Assembly (NCBI GenBank): GCA_029256485.1
Contig: JAQSXU010000080.1
Coordinates: 1 to 16,068 of the forward strand
Reading direction: 5' to 3'
Origin: Clostridiaceae bacterium
GTDB lineage: Bacteria > Bacillota_A > Clostridia > Clostridiales > Clostridiaceae
DNA length: 16,068 bases
The position numbers and the translations under genes are program-made. The notes beneath the pieces are model-generated. The model saw only the letters and a list, made by a program, of their open reading frames with translations, ran no database searches and had not been told where the DNA came from. How positions within the stretch are numbered: position 1 is the stretch's first letter; each line of letters opens with the position of its first letter. Below, one piece after another: positions 8,263 through 16,022 of this stretch.

Positions 8263-8284
8263 AAAAAGCAGCACTTAGAGCTGC
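8263..8284 (-). terminator. Terminator-like hairpin in the coaX leader
   Basis: On the minus strand GCAGC (8284-8280) and GCTGC (8272-8268) form a five-pair stem, extended by a T-T mismatch and a C-G pair around a TAA loop, and followed by TTTTT (8267-8263). It lies between the coaX promoter and the coaX ribosome binding site. It could end the thioesterase transcript, or act as an attenuator for coaX-dusB. The stem is short, so its strength is uncertain. Confidence 0.5.
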
Positions 8285-8323
8285 CATTCTATCATTAAGT
8301 TTGTTTCCATTTTAACAATTTCA

Positions 8324-8351
8324 ATTTTATCAGCTAAAATAATTTTGTCAA
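8324..8351 (-). promoter_or_regulatory. Promoter of coaX-dusB
   Basis: On the minus strand, a perfect TTGACA (8346-8351), a 16-bp spacer and TAAAAT (8324-8329) with extended TG form a strong promoter. It begins only 10 bases past the stop codon of the thioesterase gene. Predicted start near 8317, giving a leader of about 90 bases with the hairpin described at 8263-8284. Confidence 0.8.
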
Positions 8352-8360
8352 GTAAAAGCT

Positions 8361-8744
8361 TTATTGAATTTTTTTCATAAACTCCATTGAATTTACTATA
8401 AACCTTATATGCGAACCATGCCCTATTTTGCCATTATCATCCCAAGCTTCAACATCGAAAAATAATTTATTACCTTCAATTTTAACTAATGAAGATTTGC
8501 ATTTAACTTTCTTGCCAACAGGAGTTGCTTTAATGTGTTTTACGTCAACAGCTATTCCAACTGTTGTATATCCTTGTGGCAAATGACTTTCTACTATATT
8601 CTTTGATACACTCTCCATTAGTGATATCATTGCAGGTGTAGCAAAAACATCTAAGCTGCCAGAACCATATTCCTTGGCTGTTTGGTGTTGTGTTACCCTT
8701 AATTCCATAGTTAAATTTAATCCCTCTCTAAGATCTAATTCCAT
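8361..8744 (-). CDS. FlK-like hotdog-fold acyl-CoA thioesterase
   Basis: The 127-residue product looks like a single hotdog domain of the fluoroacetyl-CoA thioesterase (FlK) family, which hydrolyses short acyl-CoA thioesters. The triad of FlK (Thr42, Glu50, His76) is matched with identical spacing by Thr36 (VFATP), Glu44 (LMES) and His70 (VDVKHIKATPVG). Gly63 matches FlK Gly69. The position equal to the FlK lid residue Phe36 is Ser30 here, so fluoroacetyl-CoA specificity is unlikely. The natural substrate cannot be read from sequence. The ATG at 8744 follows a GGGAAGGGG site. The gene stands alone between the ftsH terminator and the coaX promoter. I see no clear promoter in 8745-8869. It is adjacent to a CoA synthesis gene, but under separate control. 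Confidence 0.82.
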   Translation of the reverse strand: MELDLREGLNLTMELRVTQHQTAKEYGSGSLDVFATPAMISLMESVSKNIVESHLPQGYTTVGIAVDVKHIKATPVGKKVKCKSSLVKIEGNKLFFDVEAWDDNGKIGHGSHIRFIVNSMEFMKKIQ

Positions 8745-8869
8745 ATTAATCCCCTTCCCAGCTATATAATTTCATTTAGTTATCGCTATTAATCAATTAA
8801 AAACTCCAATGTTTCTATTGGCTTTAAGAAGCTAAAATAGCAGATTTACTTTAAAATCTATACAAAGTT

Positions 8870-8911
8870 AAAAAATAGAGTAGGAATTTTAATTAAAAAT
8901 TTCCTTACTCT
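8870..8911 (-). terminator. Intrinsic terminator after ftsH
   Basis: On the minus strand the arms AGAGTAAGGAAATTT (8911-8897) and AATTCCTACTCT (8888-8877) pair with one mismatch, followed by ATTTTTT. It begins 42 bases beyond the ftsH stop and closes the tilS-hpt-ftsH unit. Confidence 0.8.
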
Positions 8912-8953
8912 ATTATAATATCATTCATTTTTCATATTAAATAAATAGGAACA

Positions 8954-10759
8954 TTAACTTGCAGAAAAAATCTCTTCAAATTCAACTGCCTCAAGTTTCT
9001 CCTTTTCAAGCAGTGCCTGGGCAACTGCATGAAGTTTATTGATATTTTCTGTTAATAAGGCAAGGGCTTTATTATAGCTCTCATCTATTAATATTTTAAT
9101 TTGTTCATCAATTTTATTAGCCACTTCTTCACTATAATTTCTTGATTTCCCTAAGTCCCTTCCTAAAAACACCTCATCATGTCCAGAGCCAAATGCTATA
9201 GGTCCAAGTGCATCACTCATGCCATAATCCATTACCATTTTTCTTGCTATGGTAGTGGCTCTATCTATATCACTTTTTGCTCCTGTACTTATATCTCCAA
9301 TTACTAATTTTTCTGCAACTCTTCCACCTAAAAGCCCTACTATTTCATCTTCCAATCTAGATTTAGACATATAAGATCTATCCCTCTCAGGAAGATGCAT
9401 TGTATATCCACCAGCCATTCCTCTAGGTATAATGCTTATTTGGTGAACAGGGTCAGAATGGGGTAATAACTTCATAACAACAGCATGACCTGCTTCGTGG
9501 TATGCGGTTAACTTCCTATCTTCTTCATCTATAACTCTGCTCTTTTTTTCAGGTCCTGCTAAAACTCTTGTTACAGCTTCTTCAAGTTCATCCATTCCAA
9601 TAAGTTTCTTATCTTTTCTAACAGCTAAAAGTGCTGCCTCATTCATTAAGTTTTCCAGGTCAGCCCCTGTGAAACCAGGTGTTCTCTTTGCCAGCACATC
9701 CAATTTAACTTCTTCTTCTAAAGGCTTATTCTTTGAATGGACTTTAAGTATTTCTTCTCTTCCCTTCACATCTGGTGCACCAACTAAGATTTGTCTATCA
9801 AATCTACCTGCTCTTAAAAGTGCTGGGTCAAGTATGTCTGGCCTATTTGTTGCAGCTATCATAATGATTCCTTCATTAACTCCGAAACCATCCATTTCAA
9901 CAAGTAACTGATTAAGAGTTTGCTCTCTTTCATCATGCCCGCCGCCAAGTCCAGCACCTCTTTGTCTCCCTACGGCATCAATTTCATCAATAAAAATCAA
10001 GCATGGAGAATTTTTCTTTGCCTGTTCAAATAAGTCTCTTACCCTTGATGCACCTACACCAACAAACATTTCTACAAAATCAGAACCTGAAATACTGAAA
10101 AATGGTACTCCCGCCTCTCCTGCTATAGCTTTTGCCAACAGAGTTTTTCCTGTTCCTGGAGGTCCCACTAGCAAAACTCCTTTTGGTATTCTAGCTCCCA
10201 TTTCAACATATCTCTTTGGCAATTTTAGAAAATCAACTATTTCTGCTATTTCTGCTTTTTCTTCATCTGCTCCTGCAACATCGCCAAATGTAACTTTCTT
10301 TTTATCCGGGGTTGCCATTTTAGCCCTGCTTTTCCCGAAGTTCATTACATTTCTATTGCCGCCTCCGCCTTGTGACTGCTGCATAAACATAAACCAAAAC
10401 GCCACTAACATCAGCATAAGTATAATGGTTGGTAAATATTGTACCCACATTGGAACTGATGCTGGTTTTGCGTACACTTCCTTAATGGATCCATTATTTG
10501 GGTGCTCCCCAATAAATTGAAACAACCTTTCAGAAGGAACTATAGTTTCAAAATTTGTACCATCTTTTAAAGTTCCATCCACAGTCATTTTATCTTCTCT
10601 TATCTCTATACTGCTTACTTTGTTATCTATCCAAGACTTTTGAAATTCATTAAAATTAATTGTAGATGTGTTTTGATTTGTTCTAACAAGCATTGTAGCC
10701 GCTAAAATTACCAACACAAATACTATAACCCAGGCCGTTGCACTTGAAAATTTTTTCAT
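8954..10759 (-). CDS. ftsH: ATP-dependent zinc metalloprotease FtsH
   Basis: FtsH is a membrane-bound hexameric AAA+ protease that degrades damaged membrane proteins and regulatory proteins. The 601-residue chain has a transmembrane helix at about 8-25, an extracytoplasmic segment of about 80 residues, and a second helix at about 107-126. A glycine-rich linker (131-134) leads into the AAA+ domain with Walker A GPPGTGKT (199-206), Walker B LIFIDEID (254-261) and arginine fingers in LLRAGRFDR (Arg319, Arg322). The protease domain has HEAGH (421-425), and Asp497 in TGAKSDID is the likely third zinc ligand. The C-terminal tail is short. The ATG at 10759 follows an unusually G-rich site, GAGAGGGGGG. 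The gene follows hpt by 79 bases, a common Firmicute order, and has its own promoter in that gap. Confidence 0.97.
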   Translation of the reverse strand: MKKFSSATAWVIVFVLVILAATMLVRTNQNTSTINFNEFQKSWIDNKVSSIEIREDKMTVDGTLKDGTNFETIVPSERLFQFIGEHPNNGSIKEVYAKPASVPMWVQYLPTIILMLMLVAFWFMFMQQSQGGGGNRNVMNFGKSRAKMATPDKKKVTFGDVAGADEEKAEIAEIVDFLKLPKRYVEMGARIPKGVLLVGPPGTGKTLLAKAIAGEAGVPFFSISGSDFVEMFVGVGASRVRDLFEQAKKNSPCLIFIDEIDAVGRQRGAGLGGGHDEREQTLNQLLVEMDGFGVNEGIIMIAATNRPDILDPALLRAGRFDRQILVGAPDVKGREEILKVHSKNKPLEEEVKLDVLAKRTPGFTGADLENLMNEAALLAVRKDKKLIGMDELEEAVTRVLAGPEKKSRVIDEEDRKLTAYHEAGHAVVMKLLPHSDPVHQISIIPRGMAGGYTMHLPERDRSYMSKSRLEDEIVGLLGGRVAEKLVIGDISTGAKSDIDRATTIARKMVMDYGMSDALGPIAFGSGHDEVFLGRDLGKSRNYSEEVANKIDEQIKILIDESYNKALALLTENINKLHAVAQALLEKEKLEAVEFEEIFSAS

Positions 10760-10795
10760 ACTAGGCCCCCCTCTCTTTCTAGTTTATATTGTAAA

Positions 10796-10824
10796 ATTGT
10801 ATCATAATGAAAATGGTTATACAA
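10796..10824 (-). promoter_or_regulatory. Internal promoter before ftsH
   Basis: On the minus strand, TTGTAT (10819-10824), a 17-bp spacer and TACAAT (10796-10801) with extended TG fit sigma-A. There is no terminator between hpt and ftsH, so ftsH can be served both by this site and by read-through from tilS-hpt. No CIRCE-type inverted repeat is visible. Confidence 0.65.
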
Positions 10825-10838
10825 TAAATTGTTTTTAA

Positions 10839-11375
10839 TTAATTGTAAATTTCTTCTTTAAGAATGCCTATATATGGAAGGTTCCTATACTTTTCTGCAT
10901 AATCCAATCCATATCCCACTAAGAAGTAATCTGGCACAGTGAATCCCATATACTTTGCATTTAATTCTACTTTCCTTCTCTCAGGTTTATTTAATAAGCA
11001 GGCAATTTCTAGGCTAGCAGGTTTCCTGCCTTTTAAATAGTCAACTAAATATTTTAAAGTAATTCCAGAATCTATAATGTCTTCTACAATTAAAATATCC
11101 TTACCTTCTATTTCAAAGTCCAAATCCTTTAATATTCTAACTACACCTGTCGTTTTAGTGGAATTCCCATAACTTGAAACTGCCATAAAGTCCATTGTGC
11201 AAGGTATGGTTATTTCTTTCATTAAATCAGCCATAAAAACTACCGATCCTTTTAAAACACCAATAAGCATTAAATCTTTACCGTTGTAGTCCTTTGATAT
11301 AAGTTTGCCAATTTCCTTTATTTTTAGTCTTATTTCCTCCTCAGTATAAAGAACTTCTTTGATGTCCTCTCTCAT
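10839..11375 (-). CDS. hpt: Hypoxanthine phosphoribosyltransferase
   Basis: Hpt salvages hypoxanthine and guanine by transferring phosphoribose from PRPP, giving IMP and GMP. The 178-residue product has the standard length of the bacterial 6-oxopurine enzyme. The PRPP-binding motif is ILIVEDIIDSGITL (94-107), with the acidic pair Glu98-Asp99. The flexible loop SSYGNSTKTTG (67-77) and the purine-contacting VPDYFLVGYGLDYAEKYRNLPYIG near the C-terminus are also present. Its ATG overlaps the tilS stop (ATGA, four bases) and its ribosome site AGAGG lies within the end of tilS, so translation is probably coupled. The tilS-hpt-ftsH order is widely conserved in Firmicutes. Confidence 0.96.
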   Translation of the reverse strand: MREDIKEVLYTEEEIRLKIKEIGKLISKDYNGKDLMLIGVLKGSVVFMADLMKEITIPCTMDFMAVSSYGNSTKTTGVVRILKDLDFEIEGKDILIVEDIIDSGITLKYLVDYLKGRKPASLEIACLLNKPERRKVELNAKYMGFTVPDYFLVGYGLDYAEKYRNLPYIGILKEEIYN

Positions 11376-12769
11376 ATATTTTCCTCTCTTTCAATGTTAA
11401 TTTCCATTATTTTTTTTGTATTTGAATCAATTTTAAACTTTTCACTTATCCTATAGCCTATAATCCAAGCTATATCCTCTCCTGAACAAAGTAATGGAAT
11501 TTTATTTCTTTCTTCTTTTGGTATCTTCATATCTATAAATATATCTTTTAATTTTCTTGACCCATTCATTCCAAGAGGAGAAAATCTATCTCCTTCCCGT
11601 CTATATCTTATATTTATATTATTTTTAATTTTATCGTAGTCAAAGTATTTTATATAATCACTTTTTCCCGTTAAAGAAAGCTGAAAATTATTACTTTCAA
11701 TAATATTAGTGGTAATCTTTAAGGTTAAATCAGAAAGAACATTTTTACCTTCACTAATGCTAAAGACCTTATTTAGATTATAGTCATCGTATTCCTTCCT
11801 CTTTTTAACTTCTATGCATCCATAATTATTTATTACCATAATATCATTTGGGAGTATAATTATTTTTCCTGTGGATTGTTTCTGAAGCTTTATTATTTGC
11901 ATTATGTGCATTTTATCAAAATTATTTAAATTGCCATTAACATGATATAAAGATTCTCGTATTATTCTACTTAGTATAGCCTCATGTTCAGAAAAAGCTT
12001 CCCTAGATATTATAACCTTTTCTTTTCTGTTATCACAATACTTTTCGTACTTTTCGTGAGAAATTTTCAATAAAAAATCATTATCTGAAGCAACATTATT
12101 AGACATTCTGTTTAAAACATTAACTATATCATTATTAAAATTTGCACGAATATATGGTATAAGTTCCAACCTAATCTTATTTCTTGAATAAATATTTTGT
12201 AAGTTTGTCTTATCAATTCTAGGTTCTAAATTATTTTCCTTACAATAATTTTCAATTTCTTCCCTTGTAGTATTTATAAGGGGTCTTATATAAATATTTT
12301 CTCTAACTGGCTTTATTCCTATGAGTCCTTCTAAGCCAGTTCCCCTCATAATCCTCATTAATATTGTTTCAGCCACGTCATTTGCATTGTGTGCTATGGC
12401 TATTTTATTTGCTTCAGTCTTTTTCATAATTTCATCAAAAAAATCATATCTAGCTTTTCTTCCTGCGGTTTCACATGATATGTTCAAGCTCTCGCTTAAT
12501 TTATTTATATCAATTCTTTTGCTATAAAATTCAATATTTATTTTCTTGCAAAATTCTTTAACATAAGCTTCATCTTCATCAGCATCTTTTCCCCTTAAAC
12601 AGTGATTTATATGTACTGCAGCTATATTTATATGTAATTCATTACTAATTTCATTTAAAACATGTAAAAGACATATAGAATCTGGTCCTCCAGATACACC
12701 TACTATGATTTTATCACCAGGTGATATCATATTATACTCTTCTATTATTTGCTTAACTTTATGTATCAC
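11372..12769 (-). CDS. tilS: tRNA(Ile)-lysidine synthase
   Basis: TilS attaches lysine to C34 of the tRNA-Ile(CAU) precursor, which changes both its codon reading and its charging from methionine to isoleucine. The 465-residue product has the N-type ATP-pyrophosphatase P-loop VGVSGGPDSICLLHVL (23-38). AAVHINHCLRG, CETAGRKARYDFF and IAIAHNANDVAETILMRIMRGTGLEGLIG follow in the catalytic domain. The C-terminal domain carries the TilS tail YRREGDRFSPLGMNGSRKLKDIFIDMKIP. The start codon is GTG at 12769, placed by AGGAAG seven bases upstream; an overlapping out-of-frame ATG begins four bases earlier. It is the first gene of the tilS-hpt(-ftsH) operon. Confidence 0.96.
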   Translation of the reverse strand: MIHKVKQIIEEYNMISPGDKIIVGVSGGPDSICLLHVLNEISNELHINIAAVHINHCLRGKDADEDEAYVKEFCKKINIEFYSKRIDINKLSESLNISCETAGRKARYDFFDEIMKKTEANKIAIAHNANDVAETILMRIMRGTGLEGLIGIKPVRENIYIRPLINTTREEIENYCKENNLEPRIDKTNLQNIYSRNKIRLELIPYIRANFNNDIVNVLNRMSNNVASDNDFLLKISHEKYEKYCDNRKEKVIISREAFSEHEAILSRIIRESLYHVNGNLNNFDKMHIMQIIKLQKQSTGKIIILPNDIMVINNYGCIEVKKRKEYDDYNLNKVFSISEGKNVLSDLTLKITTNIIESNNFQLSLTGKSDYIKYFDYDKIKNNINIRYRREGDRFSPLGMNGSRKLKDIFIDMKIPKEERNKIPLLCSGEDIAWIIGYRISEKFKIDSNTKKIMEINIEREENI

Positions 12770-12807
12770 ATCAACACTTCCTAATTAAATTTATATCTAT
12801 ATATAAT

Positions 12808-12837
12808 ATTATAATAGATTATTGTGTAAAACAACAA
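12808..12837 (-). promoter_or_regulatory. Possible promoter of tilS-hpt
   Basis: On the minus strand a perfect TATAAT (12808-12813) lies about 40 bases before the tilS start. With an 18-bp spacer the -35 would be TTGTTG (12832-12837), only a 3/6 match. It sits directly beside the spoIIE terminator. The -10 is convincing, the -35 is not. Confidence 0.5.
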
Positions 12838-12890
12838 ATAGTTGAGAATCACTGCATAAGGTTTAACTTTGCCAGCAATCCTCAACTATT
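12828..12890 (-). terminator. Intrinsic terminator after spoIIE
   Basis: A long stem pairs AATAGTTGAG (minus strand, 12890-12881) with CTCAACTATT (12846-12837), and continues inward for about eight more pairs including G-U wobbles. TTTGTTGTTTT follows. It starts 22 bases after the spoIIE stop and isolates spoIIE from tilS. Confidence 0.8.
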
Positions 12891-12911
12891 AATAGACTTT
12901 GTATCTAAAAA

Positions 12912-15302
12912 TTACTCATACAGACTATATACCTTTTCTACTACTACAGTCATATCATCCTTAACCTTTCCACCGCTAAGCTCCTTAGCTTTAACAATTA
13001 TTTCGTTACTTATGTCATTTGGATTGGTAAGATTGGTATTTTTTAAATAATCAACAATCCAATCTACCTTTCCTATTGATGAATTATCATAGTCTAATAC
13101 TCCATCACTTAACATTACTATAATATCACCATTTTCAACCTTCTTATTTATTATGTCCACATCAGGCTTATCCAGCACACCTATTGGCAGTGTTTTTGAT
13201 TTAATAATCTCCACATTTCTCCCTCTTTTTATAAAACTTGCTACAGCCCCAACTTTCAAAAAACTTACTTCTCCGCTATATAAATTAACAATGCTGAAAT
13301 CTACTGTTGAAAACTTCTCTTCCTCAGAAAATTTTATTGACATTATAGAATTTACAATGTTTATAGCAGACGTTGTTCTAAATTCTGCTTTTACAAACTC
13401 TGTAATTAGTTCAACCGCGGCTGTACTTTCTTTTCCAGCTGTAGGTCCAGATCCCATGCCATCACTTAACATAGTTATATATTCTCCATTTTTTATTTTC
13501 TCAAATTTATAACTGTCTCCATTGTATTTTTCTCCATCTTTAGCAGTTCTGGAAACATAAGAGGCTATATGAAATTTAGGTGTCTCTTCAAAATTTATTT
13601 TACAGCAGTTAGTATATTTATCTATTTCGCAGCCATCATCGCTTGTACACATGCATTTACCTGTAGCCATATTGATTAACGGTAAAATACTTTTTATGCA
13701 TATTTGTTTCCCTCCGCATGCTTCCATAGACATTTGAACTATCAGTTTATCAATTTTATTATAAAAACAAAATACGTCTTTATATAATATTTTATTTTTA
13801 TTTAAGGCTCTTCTAATATTATTTTCAATTTCCGGATCAATTTTTATGTTATCATTAAACCCACTAATTATTTCACTGACAGAATTTGCTATGTTGTCAA
13901 TTTGTACTGACAGCAATTCTCTGCTTTGTCCCAATCTTTTTCTCCACATTTCGTTTATTACATATTTGTTTACAATTTCTTCTGTGTTTTTTATCAATGC
14001 ATCTTTTTTAATACACTTTCTTTCCAATTCTCCCGGCAGAGTCTTGTTATTGTCCTGGTAGTTTCTTATAAGCTCCCCAACTGCACTATAAGTATAGTAA
14101 GCCTCTCTCTTCCAACATATACTCCTCATATTGCAATTAGAACAAACTCTATCTGCTAAGTTGTCTATTAGCCCGCTGCTCTTACTTTTCATTGCTAATT
14201 TATCATTATCAGACAACTTCTTTAATACACTTGATACATTAACTAATACATCTGAAAATTGTACTAATTTATCTGAGAGCATATCTTTTAATTTTACTAC
14301 ATAATTTTGGCTTTGGTTTTCAACCTTTATTTCACAGTTTATTTCCGATTCTAGTTTATTCAATATTTTATATGGAATTAAATAAAATATAATACAGCTT
14401 ACCATCACTTCTGCTATCTTAAACTGGACCCCAATACTTGAGTATAATTTTAAAATAGTAAATGCAATTATATAAGATACTCCACAAACCCATTTACCTG
14501 TTTCTTTAAAAATACCGCTTATTAAACCGCAAAGTCCATACACCCCAACAAATGTAACCATGTTTGATGAGGATATTCCCATTATAGTTCCCACAGCAAC
14601 CCCGCTAGCTGCAGCTGCAGTGCTTCCTTTTGTATTCCCCATTACCAGCACAAAACATAATGCAATTATATTTCTAATAGAAACTCCAAATAAATTAAAT
14701 CCCCATGTACCTGCCATAATTAATGCAGTAGTAATGGACATGCTTATTATTTCTTCATTTGAAAATAAATGTCTGGTTTTAAATTCTCCGAAACATATTA
14801 TTGAATAATTAATAATATAATATATTGGGAAAATACTTACGGTTTCAAAAAAAGACGTTAAAAAAGTAGTTCCAAATCCTAACCCATTTATAGTAAGTTT
14901 ATATACATTAAATATAATGAATATTGCAAGAAAACCTCCTATGAGCTTAACTTTCTTATCTGATTTTGCTAATACATATTCTAATGCAACTAAAGCGCCG
15001 CAAATAACAAAATAAACTTCTATATTTTTAGCCGAGTTATATATACTGGCATAACCTATCAATGTGCCGCATCCAGCTACTATACTTTCTATACTTTTTT
15101 CCCTTGATATTACTGCAATTAAAAACGCTACCCCAAAGGGTGCCATCAAATTAATTAAAAGTACTCTGCTTGTTAAAAAAGCCCCAACAAAATAAAATGC
15201 ATAGGCTAATATAAGATTTTTATCAATACTTTTGCCTTTACTTTCCTGATTGTTTAAACTGCTTGTCCTTTTGTAAGGAAATATCTCTGCCCCATACTGC
15301 AT
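12912..15302 (-). CDS. spoIIE: Stage II sporulation protein E, PP2C phosphatase
   Basis: SpoIIE is a polytopic membrane phosphatase at the asymmetric septum. It dephosphorylates SpoIIAA and so releases sigma-F in the forespore. I use the ATG at 15302 (protein begins MQYGAEIFPYKR, 796 residues) because AAAGGTGGTG lies at good spacing upstream and the promoter would start transcription near 15327. An in-frame ATG at 15335 would lie upstream of that start. The order is: a short basic cytoplasmic tail, about ten membrane segments (roughly 30-312), a central region, then a PP2C domain from about 575. Likely metal-binding aspartates are Asp596 (NGDSY), Asp614 (MLSDGMGSG), Asp733 (MLSDGVLD) and Asp782/783 (DDMTVV). 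A CxxCx5C motif (387-396) and a second cysteine-rich segment (529-567) lie in the central region. It is monocistronic. Confidence 0.96.
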   Translation of the reverse strand: MQYGAEIFPYKRTSSLNNQESKGKSIDKNLILAYAFYFVGAFLTSRVLLINLMAPFGVAFLIAVISREKSIESIVAGCGTLIGYASIYNSAKNIEVYFVICGALVALEYVLAKSDKKVKLIGGFLAIFIIFNVYKLTINGLGFGTTFLTSFFETVSIFPIYYIINYSIICFGEFKTRHLFSNEEIISMSITTALIMAGTWGFNLFGVSIRNIIALCFVLVMGNTKGSTAAAASGVAVGTIMGISSSNMVTFVGVYGLCGLISGIFKETGKWVCGVSYIIAFTILKLYSSIGVQFKIAEVMVSCIIFYLIPYKILNKLESEINCEIKVENQSQNYVVKLKDMLSDKLVQFSDVLVNVSSVLKKLSDNDKLAMKSKSSGLIDNLADRVCSNCNMRSICWKREAYYTYSAVGELIRNYQDNNKTLPGELERKCIKKDALIKNTEEIVNKYVINEMWRKRLGQSRELLSVQIDNIANSVSEIISGFNDNIKIDPEIENNIRRALNKNKILYKDVFCFYNKIDKLIVQMSMEACGGKQICIKSILPLINMATGKCMCTSDDGCEIDKYTNCCKINFEETPKFHIASYVSRTAKDGEKYNGDSYKFEKIKNGEYITMLSDGMGSGPTAGKESTAAVELITEFVKAEFRTTSAINIVNSIMSIKFSEEEKFSTVDFSIVNLYSGEVSFLKVGAVASFIKRGRNVEIIKSKTLPIGVLDKPDVDIINKKVENGDIIVMLSDGVLDYDNSSIGKVDWIVDYLKNTNLTNPNDISNEIIVKAKELSGGKVKDDMTVVVEKVYSLYE

Positions 15303-15333
15303 TAACCACACCACCTTTAAACTTACTGTAATC

Positions 15334-15366
15334 ATTATACCAAACGGTTCTGGAATATATTGTCAT
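15334..15366 (-). promoter_or_regulatory. spoIIE promoter with a 21-bp spacer
   Basis: On the minus strand, ATGACA (15361-15366) and a perfect TATAAT (15334-15339) are separated by 21 bp. Such over-long spacing is the known hallmark of the Spo0A-activated, sigma-A-dependent spoIIE and spoIIG promoters of Bacillus subtilis. The complement of the -35 region reads TTGTCA, the core of a 0A box. A further candidate 0A box, ATTGTCTAA, lies on the minus strand at 15432-15440. Control by Spo0A is inferred, not shown. Confidence 0.7.
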
Positions 15367-15551
15367 TTAGTGTGTGATATCTAAATTTATTTTAGGACAT
15401 TTATATCTAATATTTTTTTGTTTGTTTTTATTTAGACAATATACATTTATTTAAAGTGCTTATTATTGCGTATAAGATAAAAAATAAACTGTCTGTTTTG
15501 TATATAGTATTTATTTATCATTTTATGTTGCTTTATTAACTTATTAATAAC

Positions 15552-15581
15552 AAAAAACCCATGATTCAAAATCATGGGTTT
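15552..15581 (-). terminator. Intrinsic terminator of the tRNA cluster
   Basis: AAACCCATGAT (minus strand, 15581-15571) pairs perfectly with ATCATGGGTTT (15565-15555) around a five-base loop and is followed by a T-run ending in G. It is placed just beyond the last tRNA-Met. Confidence 0.88.
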
Positions 15582-15587
15582 CATTAT

Positions 15588-15664
15588 TGGTAGCGGAAAT
15601 AGGACTTGAACCTACGACACTTCGGGTATGAACCGAATGCTCTAGCCAACTGAGCTATTCCGCC
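15588..15664 (-). tRNA. tRNA-Met (CAT), elongator, downstream copy
   Basis: A complete 77-base cloverleaf with encoded CCA (15588-15590). The acceptor is GGCGGAA/TTCCGCT with a G-U first pair, so it lacks the unpaired 1:72 position of initiators. The anticodon stem TTCGG/CCGAA carries loop TTCATAC. It differs from the other Met copy (15854-15930) by a single D-loop base: CAGTTGG here, CAGCTGG there. Confidence 0.95.
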
Positions 15665-15674
15665 AAAAAACAAA

Positions 15675-15750
<76 letters not shown>

Positions 15751-15836
15751 TGCTGAAGACCGGAATCGAACCGGTACGGGTTTTAAAGCCCGCAGGATTT
15801 TAAGTCCTGTGCGTCTGCCAGTTCCGCCACTCCAGC
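15751..15836 (-). tRNA. tRNA-Leu (TAA), CCA not encoded
   Basis: An 86-base class II tRNA body with acceptor GCTGGAG/CTTCAGC, discriminator A, anticodon stem CAGGA/TCCTG around CTTAAAA, and a long variable arm (GCGGGCTTTAAAACCCGT). The three bases after the discriminator are CCC instead of CCA. They are at the same time positions 1-3 of the following tRNA-fMet. The upstream copy (from 16068) does encode CCA. Maturation here would require precise RNase P cleavage and CCA addition. Confidence 0.92.
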
Positions 15837-15853
15837 ACATTATTATAAATATA

Positions 15854-15930
15854 TGGTAGCGGAAATAGGACTTGAACCTACGACACTTCGGGTATGAACC
15901 GAATGCTCTAGCCAGCTGAGCTATTCCGCC
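15854..15930 (-). tRNA. tRNA-Met (CAT), elongator, upstream copy
   Basis: A 77-base elongator tRNA-Met with encoded CCA (15854-15856). It is identical to the copy at 15588-15664 except for one D-loop base. A 17-base AT-rich spacer separates it from the next tRNA-Leu. Confidence 0.95.
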
Positions 15931-15941
15931 ACAAAAATAAA

Positions 15942-16017
<76 letters not shown>

Positions 16018-16022
16018 ATATT

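Noticed and set aside
8255..8300. 11-codon frame in the coaX leader as a leader peptide
   Set aside because: It lacks a ribosome binding site, is almost at the predicted transcript start and has no run of regulatory codons. It is mentioned in the leader finding but not called as a gene.
10760..10838. Possible heat-shock (CIRCE or CtsR) operator before ftsH
   Set aside because: I looked for an inverted repeat TTAGCACTC-N9-GAGTGCTAA or a GGTCAAA repeat and saw neither.
13153..14159. Several plus-strand reading frames of 71 to 119 codons inside spoIIE
   Set aside because: They lie opposite a well-supported gene, have no ribosome binding site and no recognisable domain. They are shadows of spoIIE.
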